Assembly: GCF_001641265.1 (NCBI RefSeq)
Contig: NW_020167532.1
Location: 558,001 to 622,000, forward strand
DNA length: 64,000 bases
Source of the DNA: Pseudogymnoascus destructans
Lineage: Eukaryota > Ascomycota > Leotiomycetes > Thelebolales > Thelebolaceae
Reading direction: 5' to 3'
Shown here: piece after piece, positions 30,884 through 42,280 of the stretch
Numbering within the stretch: the first letter of the stretch is position 1
Layout: each line of letters opens with the position of its first letter
Translations under genes and position numbers: made by a program
The notes under the pieces: generated by a model
Seen by the model: only the letters and a program-made list of their open reading frames with translations
Database searches by the model: none
What the model was told of the DNA's origin: nothing

Positions 30884-33294
30884 ATGCAACCCATGGGCAG
30901 AATGGGCAACATGGACGAGAACATGGTCAGCATAGAGCTGCCGTCTGACCCGGACGCGCAGGCTACTGTCACTGACTTCCTCGACTTCACCGAATACCTT
31001 CCGTCAGATATGAACCGATCCTTGGCCCTCATAGAAAAGCTCGACTACAAATACACAATCGCGTCCGCTGAACTCGAAGACCTGAGCAGGATGTATGGAA
31101 ACCTCCCGGCATTAGATCCTGCCAAACGTCCTGATCCGCCGCAGCTGCGAGAAGATATATCAGAACAGCTCAACCACGTAGTCAGCAACCGGACTCTGGC
31201 GCAAGCTGAGGCCTATCGCATGGATGCAAATATCGACCGACATTACCAAAAGCTGATATATATACAGCAAAAGCTCGAAGGGCTACTAGAAGCCTTCCCA
31301 ACAGCTCAAGAAGAGGCGGCAAATTCGGTTCAATCAGTGTCGCCCCAGGCCACACGAATTCCGAAGATCACCCTCCGTCTTGGAGAACCTGGCGCACATA
31401 AAGATGCTCGAGTCAAAAGAGGCCCGCGAATTACAGTCCCGGGAGAAGTCCTTGCGCCAAACGAATTTGATTGGGATACGTACGACTCGGAGAGTGATAT
31501 TTCGGCGACTGCAGATGAACACCCTGCGACACCGAAGCCATCGCAGAGACGTGTTTCTACTAGTGGCACGAAGCAAATCAAGCTTAAGGTTCCGAAGCTT
31601 AAATTGGTTGATAGGACACCGAAGACGCCTCGCGCACCTAGACCACCTGGAGTTATGGGGACCAATGTCCACAGCCAAGTCGCAGGCATTTCTACGAGCA
31701 ATGCTTTAGCAAAATTGAAGCCGCCGCCTGATGGAGCACCAGTTGGAAGTGAGCACCGGCCTTGGGGTCGTTTGACTCAGTTTGAGTTGGCTAAGTTACG
31801 GAAACGCATGAAGAAGAACGCAGTCTGGCAACCAAGCACCACGATGATAAATAGAGAGCTCGCAATCCTGGAACGATCCCTATCACATTACCGGGCAGCC
31901 AAGGCTGAGGCAGAAGCCGCCGGCCTGCCGTTTGACCGTACATGGGAATCACAAGGAGGCGCTGCAGCTGCAAGTAACGGCGCAACTATGGATGAGGATC
32001 TCGAAGAGGACGAAGAACTACCCATAGTGAACAAGGGAATGAAGCTCAACGAGCAGAAGAAAGCCAAGAAGGAATCCCTTGCAAAACTAGCCGTGGTAGA
32101 AGCAGAAGAATCAGCACGAAAATTGGCCGATACCGCCAGGGTAATGAGAGGGCTATTCGGCACGGTTCGTGACAACGGAGCCAGTAATGGTTCCACAGAA
32201 ACTCCAACGTCGAAGACACCCCCCAAGAGTGCAGCGGCACGGAAACGAAAGAGAGAATCAACAGCAGATATCGAAGAAGCCGCTGCCGAGGCCGACACCC
32301 TCAAAACCCCAGCAGCCAAGAAATCAAAGACCGAAACCCCAGTCCGCCCTCCCCAATATACTCGCTCTATCATCCCCCAAACCGCAAAACGTACCCGCGC
32401 GACCATCGAGCTCTCCCCCGCTGCGGAAGGCTCCGTCGCCGCACCCACTACAATCACAACCACTACCAGCATCCCCCTCCGTGCCTCCTCCCTCCGCAAA
32501 TCCTCTACACCAATCCTGCCACCCGTCAAGGAAAAGAAAATCCTCCGCGGCGACACCAAAAAACCGTCCGCACTATCCTCAACTACTGACTCCCCCGCCC
32601 TCGCGCCAACACCAGATACCTCGCGCGCCCGGCGCTCGGCAACAAGGACGCCTATCCCCTCCCTCGACGCCCTGCCTAACCTCAACCTCCCTGTTCTATC
32701 CTCTGGTCGCCGCCCTCCGTCGCGCGGTAAGGCTGCGAGTGTCGAACCTGGACGCACCCGTCGTGCGAGCACAGCGCGCGCAACCCCCACCCCGGAAGTC
32801 CCAACACGCCCACCCAGCCGACGCGCGAAGCGTCCCGCTCCCGGCCCTGTCGCAGCTGGCGAGCCGGGCGTGGCTGCTATTAGCGTAGGCAAGCGGACGG
32901 CAGCGCCGAAGCGCAAAGCGGGGAAGAGGGGTGTCAAGGAGGGGGAGGCGGTGGTACAGGAGCCGGATGTGGAGGTTGATGAGGATGGGGTGCCGGTTGA
33001 TCCTAATGAGCCGAGGTATTGTGTTTGTAATGGGGTTAGTTTTGGGGAGATGATTGCGTGTGAGAATAATCAGGTATGTGTTACGCTACTACTCCGATTT
33101 GGTGCTTTTTAGGGGGATGGGGATGGGGTTAATAGTGTGTGCAGTGCCAGTATGAGTGGTTCCATCTCCCGTGCGTGGGATTGACGATTGAGACGCTGCC
33201 GCCGAGGACGACGAAGTGGTATTGTCCTGAGTGTCGAGTGGCGTTGCATATTGGGGAGAAGGGGGAGGTGTCGGCGAGGGGACAGAAGAAGTAG
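30884..33294 (+). CDS. ING-family PHD finger protein, Pho23-like (2 exons, 779 aa)
   Basis: Exons 30884-33073 and 33145-33294 join in frame; the 71-nt intron (GTATGT...GCAG) lies inside the PHD finger. The N-terminal ING domain (about 20-130) contains DPDAQATVTDFLDFTEYLP, RPDPPQLREDI and a helical DRHYQKLIYIQQKLEGLLE. A long disordered middle (about 150-700) is Ser/Pro/Ala/Lys-rich with basic clusters (AARKRKRE, AKRPAPG). The C-terminal PHD is complete C4HC3: YCVCNGVSFGEMIAC, then CQYEWFHLPCVGL and TTKWYCPEC. ING proteins read H3K4me3 through the PHD and tether histone acetylase or deacetylase complexes; in yeast Pho23 sits in Rpd3L. The start could also be one of the internal Met codons within the first 14 residues. 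The gene is intact although flanked on both sides by transposons. Confidence 0.9.
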
Positions 33295-33606
33295 ATGGTT
33301 TGGCTGGGGAGATGTATTGGTATGAATGTATAAGAGGCGAGGCTGTGTGGTCGAGCTGGCGTTTAGGTCGTGATGGGGGTTCTTTTACAGGACGTGAGAG
33401 GGCACCGAACAGGGAGTTTTGCGACGAAGATACCTTTTATGATTTACATTTCACGCAAGACAAGGCATTGCTTGATCCAAGAGAATATAGTTTACTCGGG
33501 CAAGACTGATGATGATGCTCAATATTGATAGGCCTTAATACAGCTTTACCAAACTACGACAGTGTTCGCGGATATGTATCCGGCTAGTATCCGTGATTCC
33601 CACGGG
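33295..33606. other. 3' flank of the ING/PHD gene
   Basis: About 310 bases between the stop codon and the TA target of the next transposon. No gene is seen; an open frame overlapping the last exon is a shadow. Confidence 0.5.
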
Positions 33607-33608
33607 TA

Positions 33609-35501
33609 ACGTAAGTCGTGGCGTAACGCGGGGGGTGGCGTAACGCGGGGGATGGCGTAACGCGGGGAATTCACCCCGCCGACTTCTGATAACTGTGAAT
33701 AACTCAACAATGGTTCGCTGTAAAAGCCTGGGTGTTGCTGAGCGTGAAACTTTAATAGCCCAGGCAGTATTAGACGTCCAATCTAAGAAGTATAAGAGTG
33801 CATATCACGCTGAGAAAGTGCTGGGGCTGCCGAAGAGTTCAGTGACGCGACGCGTCAATGGAGGTTTGACACGCTCCCAAGCCTGCCAGAAACAGCAGAA
33901 TTTATCAGGCGCGCAAGAACAGATACTTCTAAAGTGGATTAAAAACCTAACAATCAGCGGCTATTCTCCAGGGCATCGGTTGTTGAAGGAAATAGCTGAA
34001 GAACTCCGGTCGCACCGGTCACTCAATTTTGACGACGCGACGCCAAACTTACTTCTACCCCAACCACGATTTTCCCTCGGTCGCGACTGGGTACCACGAT
34101 TCATACAACGACATCCCCATCTACAGGTCGCTATTGGGCGACGGATCGAAACTGTACGCATGGACGGTGCAACAAAACCAGTGCTTACGGCATGGTTTAA
34201 CGCATACACCAAGGTGGTTCAAGAGTTTGGAATCACGCAAGAGAACACATATAACATGGATGAATCCAGATTTTCGATTGGGACAATGGAATCTACTCGA
34301 ATTATACTTGATTCAACACTTCGTACGAAGCATCAAGCGCATCCTGGCCCTCAGGAATGGGTTTCGATGGTTGAGTGCATCTGTGCAGACGGAACCATCC
34401 TCCCACCCTCGGGATCTTTAAGGGCAAGAACGTTCTCCAATCATGGATTCCGCCCGCAGTCATCGACCAGTGGTTCTTCTCTGCGAATACGAAAGGCTGG
34501 ACAAGCAACCTCCATGGGTTGGAGTGGTTAAAACGCATCTTTGAGCCAACAACACGGGTAAAAGTAGATGGTCAGCACCGGCTTCTTATATGCGACGGCC
34601 ACGACTTACACATTAGTGGGAGTTTCATTGTGCATTACATACAGAACCATATTATATTACTGATACTTCCCCCTCATACATCGCACTTACTACAACCACT
34701 AGATGTTGCGATATTCAGCCTGCTAAAAAAAAGTCTAACAGCAGCGCTCTCCCCACTCAACCAAGCGCAACTTGCGCACATATAGAAGTATGAATGGATG
34801 GAGGCATACATCTAGGCACGGCTTGATATATGCAACCATGAGAACATTAAGTCAGCATACCGTGGTGCTAGCTTGTTTCCTTTTAATCCCTAGCGAGCAT
34901 TGCGTATGCTGCTTAATGATGAACCATCAGTCGAGGCTGACTGACCAAAACACCACATTAGTATGATGTTTTTGACCGAGTCTTTATCAACAGCTCCCCC
35001 CTAGATGGGATGACCTTACGCTCTGCAAATGCGCTCCTTACAACTATGATTAATGGTGGTGGGGTGCTGTCAACACTAGTGCGGACGTACATCCAAAAAC
35101 TCACAATTACGTCAGAGCAACTTCGAGCACATAGCATTGTCCACCAACTTGATGCTAACAACCTACGATCAGTTATAAACCGATGTACGGTACGTACAAA
35201 GGGGAAAAGGGTTATTCTAAAGGGTCACTTTCATGTTTCTATGCAAGAATTGTGTGATGTAGTAATGGAGGTGGAAAAGGCGACACATAACCCAAGTAAA
35301 AAAAAGCGCAAAACAAAGGATAAGCACCCCTCCTTAGACATTTAAATTGATGAGTATATTGAGGAAGAAGCAGGGTAACAATCTGAGAGTGATGGTGGAT
35401 CATGTATTATTGTTGATTGTAGTTAAATTTATAGATTTGTTGTGTTCTCTTCAAAATTCCACCACGTTACGCCATCCCCCGCATTATGCCATGACTTACG
35501 T
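33609..35501 (+). mobile_element. pogo/Fot1-like DNA transposon, family T1 (second copy)
   Basis: Ends start ACGTAAGTCGTGGCG at 33609 and mirror to ...CATGACTTACGT at 35501, with TA on each side (33607-33608, 35502-35503). The left end holds three direct copies of a 17-bp unit (TGGCGTAACGCGGGGGG), the right end two. It is related to 9387-11258 but clearly diverged. Confidence 0.87.
33710..35426 (+). pseudogene. T1-type transposase pseudogene, RIP-like stops
   Basis: The ATG at 33710 opens MVRCKSLGVAERETL. The N-terminal HTH (HAEKVLGLPKSSVTRR) and second HTH are intact, and the DDE domain shows NMDESRF, ICDGHDLH and LQPLDVAIF. The frame breaks near 34.42 kb and several stops follow. Compared with the 9.4-kb copy, at least three stops (near 34783, 34814 and 34891) are TAG where the other has CAG, and one TGA stands for CGA. 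These are CpA or CpG C-to-T changes. The last frame ends at TAA 35424-35426. Not functional. Confidence 0.8.
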
Positions 35502-35530
35502 TAGGGTATATACCCGGCCAATTTCTTATA

Positions 35531-37298
35531 ACGTGGTTTACCACCAAACGGAACATCCCACCAAATGAAACACTTTCCGATAGCATCGCAACCTCAAACC
35601 CAATTACTCCACCCTAACAATTGAACTCTCTTCTCCTAATATCTCTTCAACCTCTTGACAGGTTCGTACATTATGCCCAGTCTTGCCGCACCTCCCACAG
35701 CGCTGCGAAGTCGACGGACCAGCCTCTACAGCACCCTCCTCATTTGACCTTTTCTGTTGTTTCAACCCTTTATCCTCTTTTTCAGCGATAAGTTTTTGAG
35801 CATCTTCTATAGTAAGTGACCCTCCATCTTGGACACGTGTACGCTTGGCTTTCTGACACTTTGAAAGTGCTGTGTTGGCCTTTTCGAAGGGTACGGACCT
35901 CCTCTTGTATAAGGGTCATTTGGTGCGCAATGCGGTCTGTACCCTTAACCAGCTGCTTTACAGCTGAAAAAATCGTTGTTGGGGAGCTTCCTTGATGAAT
36001 TCCAATTCTATTCTGTACAAACTTAGACTGCAAAATTGCATCAGCTGGGGTTTGTGGCGTTTGAGGGACCCAAGGGTCAGCCTCTAGTAGGGGGGATCCA
36101 GTTGGTGTTGGCGTCTGTAACTTGATATCAAGCTTTGAGAGAACTGCTTCTGGGTTGTACGGGACTAGGCCACTACCTCGAAAGCCAGCTAGGATATTTT
36201 CAGTTGTCATTGTATGGTTGTGGGCAGCCTTGAATGCAATAAAGAACTCAATCTTAGTGATATGGGTAATAGAGGCCTTAATGAAGACCTCAAGTTCTCG
36301 ACCATACATTCGCTTTAGTACACTAAATCACCCAACATCAAGAGGCTGGGTAAGATGTGAGGAGTGCGCAGGGAGACAGAGCGTAATAATGTTGTTCTCC
36401 TTGCAGTACATATCAAACTGGGCAGATAGGTGGCTCTCATGGCCATCTAGGACAATCATCCACCAGACCCCTTGTGTTCGTACACGTGTATGCTGAATAA
36501 AGTGTTTTATCCAGTCTAGACCTGTATCATTGTCAGTCCAGCCATTTGGTGATGGCCCAAGTAGGTGGAAGGCCGCACTCTGTGTACCAAGGCGCAAGGT
36601 GATGCTTGCCTTGTACAATCAAGTATGCAGGCACTACAAAGCCGTCTGCACTTACACATTTAAGTGCTGTTGCCCATTCCCGATTACCAGACTAAAGCTG
36701 CTTTGCTTAGCCTTTTCGATCTGAGCTCGTAACAACATATTTTCACAGATAACACCCATTATAAAGCCCGTTTTATCAAAGTTGTAGAAGTCAGCATCCT
36801 GGATGCTGTACTTCGCCTGCATGTTCTTTACCAGCTCAAACCACTTTGTTATACAATCAGGATCTTCGCAGAGGGCTCGCTGGAGGTTGTATGCATGAGA
36901 GAGATGCGTCTTAAGCTTTGGTTCATTGTGTACAAAGTGGTAGGGCCAGTTTTTTCCAACTGGGGGTTCATGACGCGTCGCACAGAGGAGATTCACTATA
37001 TCTCGTACATCCTCAATTCGAGGTGGAAATACTCGCAAATCTAAGTCAAGTACGTATCGTATGAGCTCCTCTTCCTCAATTGGGGTCAATGGACGTTGTT
37101 TGTCGCATCTACCAGCTTGTGGTTGGCTTCCGTGTATGCGACGGGTAAGTGTTACATGTGGGACCTCATATAGCTGCGCAGCACATCAGATGGACAGTTT
37201 GTGGGGTGATTTGGTAGCTTGAATGGCTAGTAAAACTCGGCCTTCGTTAGCTTTCTGAGGCAACTTTTTGTTGTGGTGTGGTGGAGTAATTGGGTTTG
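35531..37298 (-). mobile_element. pogo/Fot1-like DNA transposon, family T2, truncated by an LTR
   Basis: The left end (element 3' side) is TA then ACGTGGTTTACCACC at 35531. A 17-bp repeat follows (ACCACCAAACGGAACAT, CCCACCAAATGAAACAC). The other end is lost at the family A LTR beginning at 37299. It lies only 29 bases from the end of the T1-type element. Confidence 0.72.
35620..37270 (-). pseudogene. T2 transposase pseudogene with C-terminal zinc knuckle
   Basis: Fragments on the minus strand line up with the 551-residue transposases further on. In order: an N-terminal HTH region (LLAIQATKSPHKLS); EEEELIRYVLDLDLRVFPPR; FYNFDKTGFIMGV, where the first catalytic Asp is still present; MIVLDGHESHLSAQF (second Asp); LTQPLDVG (third); and a C-terminal zinc knuckle CGRCGKTGHNVRTC. 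Several frameshifts and stops (near 36.3, 36.62 and 37.1 kb) break it. Confidence 0.75.
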
Positions 37299-38207
37299 TG
37301 TAATGGTGGGTGCACCAGATGTGAGAATCTAGCCACCCAAGGAAGGGATGATTTTACTAAGACAACACACTGTCTTAGGAAACAGAGCCAAAGGGTTGTA
37401 GCTTAGACTATTCCACAACGCAGCAATCAGGTGTGTGATGTAGTGAAGTTGTTCAGACAAGTTGCAACAAATGTTGAGTCTGGGAACTCAGGGGTAAGTC
37501 AGAGGTTAACACCTCACTGACTTTTCAGAAACAAGGAGTGACAAGATGAATGCTTGGAAGCTTGTAAAAGACGGGGAAGTATGTGATAGTCGATTTACTG
37601 TATTGCCTGCTTGCCCTTTCTTAAGGAAAGGGCAATCCTATTTATGCCAAAGGAGTGTAGTTCTCTCATTTTCCAAGACTTTCCATGACTAACCAGGCTT
37701 GGTAACTGTAGTCGACGTAAGAGAATCCCATAGAACCATCTCTTGGGTTCCTAGCCTATAGGAAGTGAAAGGAGGTCCAAGGCCAGAGTACCCCTATAGA
37801 CAAATTATGTCATAACTTAACCAATCTTGTGGGTAACTAAGGAGCGATGACGTGTAATGAATCATAGAGGGTTGTAGAAGCTTTTGTAGCTATCGTTCAT
37901 GTTCCTAGGCCTCTAGTTGATAGAGATATGTCATGTGTAGTATTAGCCCAGTAACTAAGGAGTGATGTCATGTAATGAATCATAGAGGGTTGTAGAGATA
38001 TGCTATGTGGTCATATCAGCCCAGTAACTAAGGAGCAATGACGTGTAATGAATCATAGAGGGTTGTAGCAATCGTTGAGTAGTATTGCTCTTGTTGTTGG
38101 TGTGACAAGCCAAAATATGTATAGTGACTTGTAGGTTTGAGGAGTAGATTTCTAAGTTTGCTCTTGAGTTTGATAGCAAACTGAGTGCAACAAATGTCAG
38201 TATGACA
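37299..38207 (-). mobile_element. solo LTR, family A
   Basis: 909 bp from TGTAATGGTGGG to CAGTATGACA. The flanks (GTTTG and CTAAG) do not match, so there is no TSD. The left side is the T2 transposon and the right side a family D LTR fragment, which suggests recombination between two LTRs with loss of what lay between. Confidence 0.85.
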
Positions 38208-38336
38208 CTAAGCAGACAACTGTATGTTATGAGGAATAGCCTCACCTTCCTTCCCTCTTCTTCTTCTTCTCTCTTTAGATTCAATCTAGATTACTTTTCC
38301 TGGACTGGCATCATGACCTCTATGACCATCGTAACA
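38208..38336 (+). mobile_element. 3' fragment of a family D LTR
   Basis: CTAAGCAGACAACTGTATG ... GACCATCGTAACA matches the 3' part of the right LTR at 8495-8701. Confidence 0.75.
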
Positions 38337-39880
38337 AATATAACTTTATTTATCATCTTTAAGTAAAGAGGGATAGTAAAGTTAAGGGTTGGATATGAAT
38401 CGCTTTGTAGCCATCTTGATGGCTTTAAGAATACCAAGAATAATCGTTTAAGAGCTTTAATAATAGCCTAATCATTACTTGTTAATGTATCCTTTATACT
38501 AGTATCAAGCTTTTGTGTAGTACACACTGTAGTAATTAGTATTCGAAGCTTTATATCAGTTTCAAGCATATAGTACGTTTAATTCTAGAATATAGGCATA
38601 TCAAGTGATAATTGGCGTGGCTTTTGGCCCGCGGCCTTTATCTGCTTCTGTAAAGCATCCTTCTATGCTTGTTGGTTCCGAAACACATAAATGTGTCTTT
38701 GTAGCTTTTCAAGGGTAGCTGATACTTCAGTAGAAGAGCTATCCTGGAATCTAGGCAAGACCTTGCTTACACTAGTATGCTTCTGTTTCTGTATCCGGGC
38801 TAGCTTTCAAGCTCTTAAGAGCAGCTTGAACTGCAAGATTAATGATATGTGTAATACACCAGACGTCCCCTTATTTAACAGTAAATGTCCAAGGCTGTTG
38901 AATAGACATCTGGCGTTTACTAGCCAATTTCTCAAATTCTGAAAGCATTACAGTATTCGCCAAGGCATTATCTCATGTATAAGTAAAGATAGCACCTATG
39001 ATTTCGAAGCTATCTGTTACTGCTGCTAATTCTTAAGTGATATTCGCCACTATGAATTGGTTCTTAAAGGTGGATTACACCGAGTAATACACACTAATGC
39101 TACCACTTCACATTAATCTAATGACCTATAACAGCAGCATACTCTGTATAGTTTCATGCAGTCTATGCATCTGTTGTTATAGATATCCGGCCACTACAGG
39201 TAATATGAGACTGGAGTTCTATTTGTAATAAGCCTTGGTAATATGAGAATTGCCGCTATAGCTCTCGGTATAGCGTTCATGACGAGATTGACAGTAGTTA
39301 GGCTTAAGAATTGTACTAATTAATGAAACAAATAGCTCTTAATAAGTCGTAAGGAGAGGCTATTTAATACAACAAATGAGAGTAATAACTCTTAGTATTT
39401 CGCTCTACTATTTAATGCTTGAATAGGCTGGATTTGCTAGTTCCGTGGCTTAAAGAACGACGATGCACTACTTGACAGTTTGACAGTGTATTCCTATGAC
39501 TTTTCATTGTATATGCTACCGTTAGATGCTTCTAGGTATAGTGCTTCCAAAGATTACTAGTTGAAGTTTAACTTAATAGTTGCAGAGTAAGTGAATATCC
39601 ACAGTTTGGTTGTAAGTAGGTCATCTTAACCATAGGTGGATTACTATCAAGTATCAATCGTGAATATAATAGCTTTGTGAATAGTATCGACATTGTCGGT
39701 GGCAGCATCTGTCCTAGAGGCTAGAGCCGGAGCGGTGTAGTATCAATATCCTGTCGAATAAGGGTAGGCAGCATTGGCAAACTTGGCTCACTATGAGTAT
39801 CATGGCTATTATAGCCCTCGACCTCTGTTGGTACATCTGATAACGACGAGTCACTCATTCTGAGGATAGTTATTACTATA
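38337..39880 (-). pseudogene. strongly decayed hAT transposase
   Basis: On the minus strand, reading from about 39.86 kb (SDSSLSDVPTEVEGYNSHD) downwards, pieces of a hAT transposase remain among many stops. They include DNALANTVMLSEFEKLASK and ITHIINLAVQAALKSLKA, the equivalents of the conserved D-N-A and C-x-x-H-x-x-N-L-A-V-Q motifs. No terminal repeats could be assigned. It is older than the hAT copy at 44-51 kb. Confidence 0.6.
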
Positions 39881-40066
39881 TACAGCATCAAGACAGGTCT
39901 CACGATGTTTGCAAAAAGAGGTCTTGGCTATGCTTGGCTACTGTTGGCATATATCCGGCTATATACTCTAGAGTATCTGGATACACCAGATACCAGGGTT
40001 AAAAAATCAATTATAATCATGATTATGTAGTCATAATCATAATCATGATTATTTATAAAGCATATA

Positions 40067-41943
40067 ACGTGGTTGTACACCGAGTCGTGGTTGTACACCG
40101 AGTCGTGAATGTCACCGAGTCGTGAAACTTTTTTATACCCACCACTGTAAGGTATAATTAAACAACCACAACATGTATTAAAACTAAAACTATTCAGAAT
40201 CTGATGAGCTAAGTACTTCTATGACCTCCTGACAAGTTCATGCATTATGGCCAGCCCCCCCGCAAGTGCCACAATGTCGTACACCTGGTTGCCCCTCATT
40301 CCTACCAACCCCTCCAGAGCGCTTCTTGTGATTTATTTGCTCCGTAACTGCCCTTTGGGACAAATCATCATGTGCATCCCCTACAGAAAGTGCACACCCT
40401 TGACGGACACGAGACTTTTTAGCCCTCCGGCGTTTGCTAAGAGCTTCGTTTGCTGCTCGAAGGGTGCGGACTTCAGCTGACAATAAAGTCATTTCATGTG
40501 CCAAAATCTCTGTCCCTTTAGCTAATGCAGTAACAGTAGCAAAAATGGGGGTTGGCGAGCTTCCTTGGTGCCGTGCAATGCGATTTTTAACTAGAGTAGT
40601 CTGTGAGAGAGCATCTATTGGGTTGCGAGGCGTTTGAGAAACCCAAGGATCAGCGTCTATAGAGGGGGGTCCTGTAGGTGTAGGAGTCCGCAACTTGACG
40701 TCTAGCTTTGAAATGATTACTTGTGGATCAAAGGGCACTAAACCAGCTCCGCGAAATCCAGCTTTGGCGTTTTGAGTTGTTATTGACTGGTTATAAGCTG
40801 CGTGGAAAGCTATAAAAAACTCAACCTTTGTAATATGGTTTATATGAGCCTTAATAAAGGTCTCAATTTGACGCCCATACATGCGTTTAAGAACACTAAA
40901 GCACCCAACATCAAGTGGCTGAGTTAGGTGAGACGAGTGAGGAGGTAGACAGAGAGTTATGATGTTGTTTGCTTTGCAATATTCCTGAAACGCAGCTGAT
41001 TCGTGACTTTCATGCCCGTCTAAAACCAACATCCGATATGGTCCTTTTGCACGACTGCAAGTATGTTTATCGAAATGATGAAGCCATTCTAGACCTGTCT
41101 CGTTGTTGGTCCATCCATTGCTTGTTGGTTTAATTACCCAATTGTGAGGAAGGCCGCCTTCAGTATACCAACTTGAAAGGTGACATTTCCCTTGAACTAC
41201 TAAAAACGGAGGGATACTCCCACCTTCAGCATTCACACAAACAATTGCTGTAGCCCATTCCCGATTGCCAGGCTGAACTGCCTTGCCTCTGCCACGTCGA
41301 TCGGCGCGCGTAACAACTAAAGCTGAGCTAATAACGCCCATCATGAAGCCCGTCTCGTCAAAGTTGTAGAAATTGCAGTCTTGGATGCCGTACTTTGCTC
41401 TCATGTTCTGCACAAGTTAAAACCACGCTCCAATAAGCTCAGGATCTTCGCACAAGGCTCTTTGAAAGTCATAAACGCGATTAAAACGCGTCTTTAACTC
41501 GGGGCGGCGTTGTATAAATCGATATGCCCACCGCGTCCCAACGTGCTTTCCCCCACGCGATTCAAGGATATAATTTGCCATATCCTCCACACTAGCAGGC
41601 CGAGGTGCAAATCCTCTTGCATCCATATCCAATATATTTTGAATAATCACTTCCTCTTCTAGCTCAGTCAATTTATGACTATTGGCTTTGGTTTCGCGTC
41701 GAGAAGGTCGGCCGGCCATTCTATCAGTAAGCGTAGAATAAGGCACTTTATATAGTATTGATGCAGACCTGCGATTAAGCGATTTACATGTTTAAAGAGC
41801 CTCAATAGCTAGAATGATTCGCGCTTCTTGGGTTTGGATTTCCATTGGTAGTTGTGGAGGAAACGCATGTTGAAGTTCGTAGGTAGCTAAGTAGGGAAAA
41901 GTTCACGACTCGGTGACATTCACGACTCGGTGTACAACCACGT
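40067..41943 (-). mobile_element. pogo/Fot1-like transposon, family T3, copy a
   Basis: Ends ACGTGGTTGTACACC (40067) and ...GGTGTACAACCACGT (41943), TA on both sides (40065-40066, 41944-41945). It is the inverted, almost identical partner of 44467-46325. Its left end has one extra 18-bp repeat unit (CCGAGTCGTG appears three times, against two at the other three T3 ends). It sits inside AT-rich palindromic sequence made of ATAATCATGATTAT-type words on both flanks. Confidence 0.9.
40190..41845 (-). pseudogene. T3 transposase pseudogene, three in-frame stops
   Basis: The frame from ATG 41845-41843 to the stop at 40190 is 552 codons, the same length as the T4 and T5 genes. It is interrupted at three codons: after IILAIEAL, after LIGAWF, and after GAGHNA within the C-terminal zinc knuckle (CGTCGGAGHNA-x-TC). 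The last is TGA where relatives have CGA. Otherwise the sequence is well preserved: FYNFDETGFMMGV, LVLDGHESH and LTQPLDVG carry the DDE residues. The plus-strand partner at 44565-46220 has the same three stops. Confidence 0.85.
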
Positions 41944-42280
41944 TAATCATAATCATGATTTATAATCATGAATAGTCATGATTATAATCATGACTATAAT
42001 CTATACCTTATTAGGTTTAGTTATTACCTAATTGGGTATAGTTTAGATAAGCAATAGGATAAGATAAGAAAAACGAAATGTTTCTAGAGAATTCTACAAA
42101 CTTCTACAAACTTCTAGAGAGTTCAAGATGCTTATAAATGCTTATAAAAATATCTATATAGAATATTCTAGAATCTATAATCTAGGTATATAGAGCCTTT
42201 AACTTGCTCCTTAACTAACTTTTCTATTAAAACAAAAGCAACAATAACAACACTTTATATATAACAACACTTTATATATA

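Noticed and set aside
31888..32937. 349-codon minus-strand frame inside the ING/PHD gene
   Set aside because: GC-rich shadow of the disordered middle part of the plus-strand gene.
33231..33509. 92-codon frame overlapping the last ING/PHD exon
   Set aside because: Different frame from the PHD finger, begins inside the exon and has no domain.
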